Part shown: positions 5,325 through 5,786 of the stretch, piece by piece
Position numbering within the stretch: position 1 is the stretch's first letter
Layout of the letters: the number at the start of each line of letters is the position of its first letter
Source: Thermodesulfobacteriota bacterium
GTDB taxonomy: Bacteria; Desulfobacterota; Syntrophobacteria; BM002
Reading direction: 5' to 3'
Assembly: GCA_947259475.1 (NCBI GenBank)
Contig: CAMYLW010000025.1
Span: 11,306 to 17,091 of the forward strand
DNA: 5,786 nt
Made by a program: the position numbers and the translations under genes
Notes under the pieces: model-generated
What the model was told of the DNA's origin: nothing
Database searches by the model: none
Seen by the model: only the letters and a program-made list of their open reading frames with translations

Positions 5325-5786
5325 TTACTCCTGGACATCCTTGATCCAGTCTGTACCTTTGATCCACTTCTTGTAGATGCGGTCGTAACGGCCGTCATTT
5401 TTTACCTGCCTCAGGAAATTATTGAGCCAGTTCATGAAGTCCGGGTCACCCTTGTTGATGGCCCAGGCCAGCGGCTCAAAAGTAAAGGGCTTGTCCAGAA
5501 ACACCAGCTTGCCTTTCCCCTGTTGCGCATTGAACACCACGCAGTACGGCAGGTCGTAAACAAAAGCGTCCGCCTTGCCATTAACCACCTCGAGGGCGGC
5601 CTCGGGTTCGGTCTCGAAAGACTTGTAATTAGCCTTTGGGATCTTTCGCTTCACTGCCTGCTCGCCGGTGGTTCCGAGCTTGGAGGTCACAATGTACTTC
5701 TTGTTGTTCAAATCTTTGTAAGAAGTCACGTTGCCCCGGTGTTTCTTGGCTATCAGGATGGCCTGCCCCACGATAATGTAAGGGTC
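5325..5786 (-). CDS. amino acid ABC transporter substrate-binding protein, C-terminal part (runs off right edge)
   Basis: This is the periplasmic solute-binding protein of family 3 (SBP_bac_3) that would feed the permease and ATPase downstream. The visible 153 residues begin DPYIIVGQAIL and are open to the window edge. Translation does not start at the GTG at 5771, which is an internal Val. The second lobe is typical: SYKDLNNKKYIVTSKLGTTGE (22-42), with GTTGE expected to hold the ligand carboxylate; then FETEPEAALEVVNGKADAFVYDLPY (57-81), with Asp78 expected to bind the ligand amino group. The return to lobe 1 is PLAWAINKGDPDFMNWLNNFL (105-125), and the closing RYDRIYKKWI helix (133-142) is standard. 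The signal peptide and most of lobe 1, about 100 residues, lie outside. Specificity cannot be assigned without lobe 1; the fold and the neighbours support an amino acid. The stop TAA is at 5325-5327. Confidence 0.93.
   Translation of the reverse strand, partial: DPYIIVGQAILIAKKHRGNVTSYKDLNNKKYIVTSKLGTTGEQAVKRKIPKANYKSFETEPEAALEVVNGKADAFVYDLPYCVVFNAQQGKGKLVFLDKPFTFEPLAWAINKGDPDFMNWLNNFLRQVKNDGRYDRIYKKWIKGTDWIKDVQE

Noticed and set aside
5757..5771. GTG at 5771 as the start of a short binding protein
   Set aside because: The frame continues upstream to the window edge as DPYII and the lobe-1 to lobe-2 crossing sequence is typical of the middle of the protein, so the GTG is an internal Val.
1..5786. 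Mobile element, phage, toxin-antitoxin or defence system
   Set aside because: No transposase, integrase, restriction, toxin or defence domain is seen; all coding space is taken by housekeeping, signalling, shape and transport genes.

Overview
The window reads as an ordinary bacterial chromosome segment of about balanced base composition. The gene types and the style of the intergenic repeats (seven-base GATTTCR/TGCAGAT-type arrays, GTGYTGGAGTG words) remind me of Desulfobacterota (former Deltaproteobacteria) or similar anaerobic lineages. This is a resemblance only; nothing here fixes the taxon.

Layout, left to right. (1) Positions 1-286, minus strand: the first 95 residues of the mismatch-repair ATPase MutL, running off the left edge. 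(2) Positions 287-617: a divergent intergenic region with a candidate mutL promoter, two arrays of seven-base repeats in opposite orientation, a candidate promoter facing right (perfect TTGACA at 501-506) and a small leader hairpin. (3) Positions 618-2075, plus: a cytoplasmic protein with two GAF-like modules and a C-terminal GGDEF-fold domain in which every catalytic and metal-binding signature is lost. (4) Positions 2189-3217, plus: a complete MreB actin homologue, with no mreC or mreD after it. (5) Positions 3218-3371: a convergent intergenic region with a 14-bp inverted repeat around a weak terminator-like hairpin. (6) Positions 3372-5786, minus: a polar amino acid ABC transporter operon, transcribed right to left as binding protein (partial, C-terminal 153 residues), strong intrinsic terminator/attenuator, permease, then ATPase. 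The permease and ATPase genes overlap by 8 bases.

How the genes work together. The three minus-strand transport genes form one functional unit of the PAAT/HAAT type: a periplasmic binding protein delivers an amino acid to a membrane permease powered by a GlnQ/HisP-type ATPase. The hairpin after the binding-protein gene probably makes that protein more abundant than the membrane parts. The GAF/degenerate-GGDEF gene and mreB lie on the same strand 113 bp apart and may be co-transcribed, which raises the possibility of a sensor protein linked to cell-shape control. That link is inference from adjacency. MutL is unrelated to its neighbours here.

I found no RNA genes, CRISPR array, insertion sequence or phage gene. 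The less ordinary items are the fully degenerate GGDEF domain beside mreB, a beta-rich insertion in the permease, the attenuator structure with an extra outer inverted repeat, and the intergenic repeats that share words at two loci.
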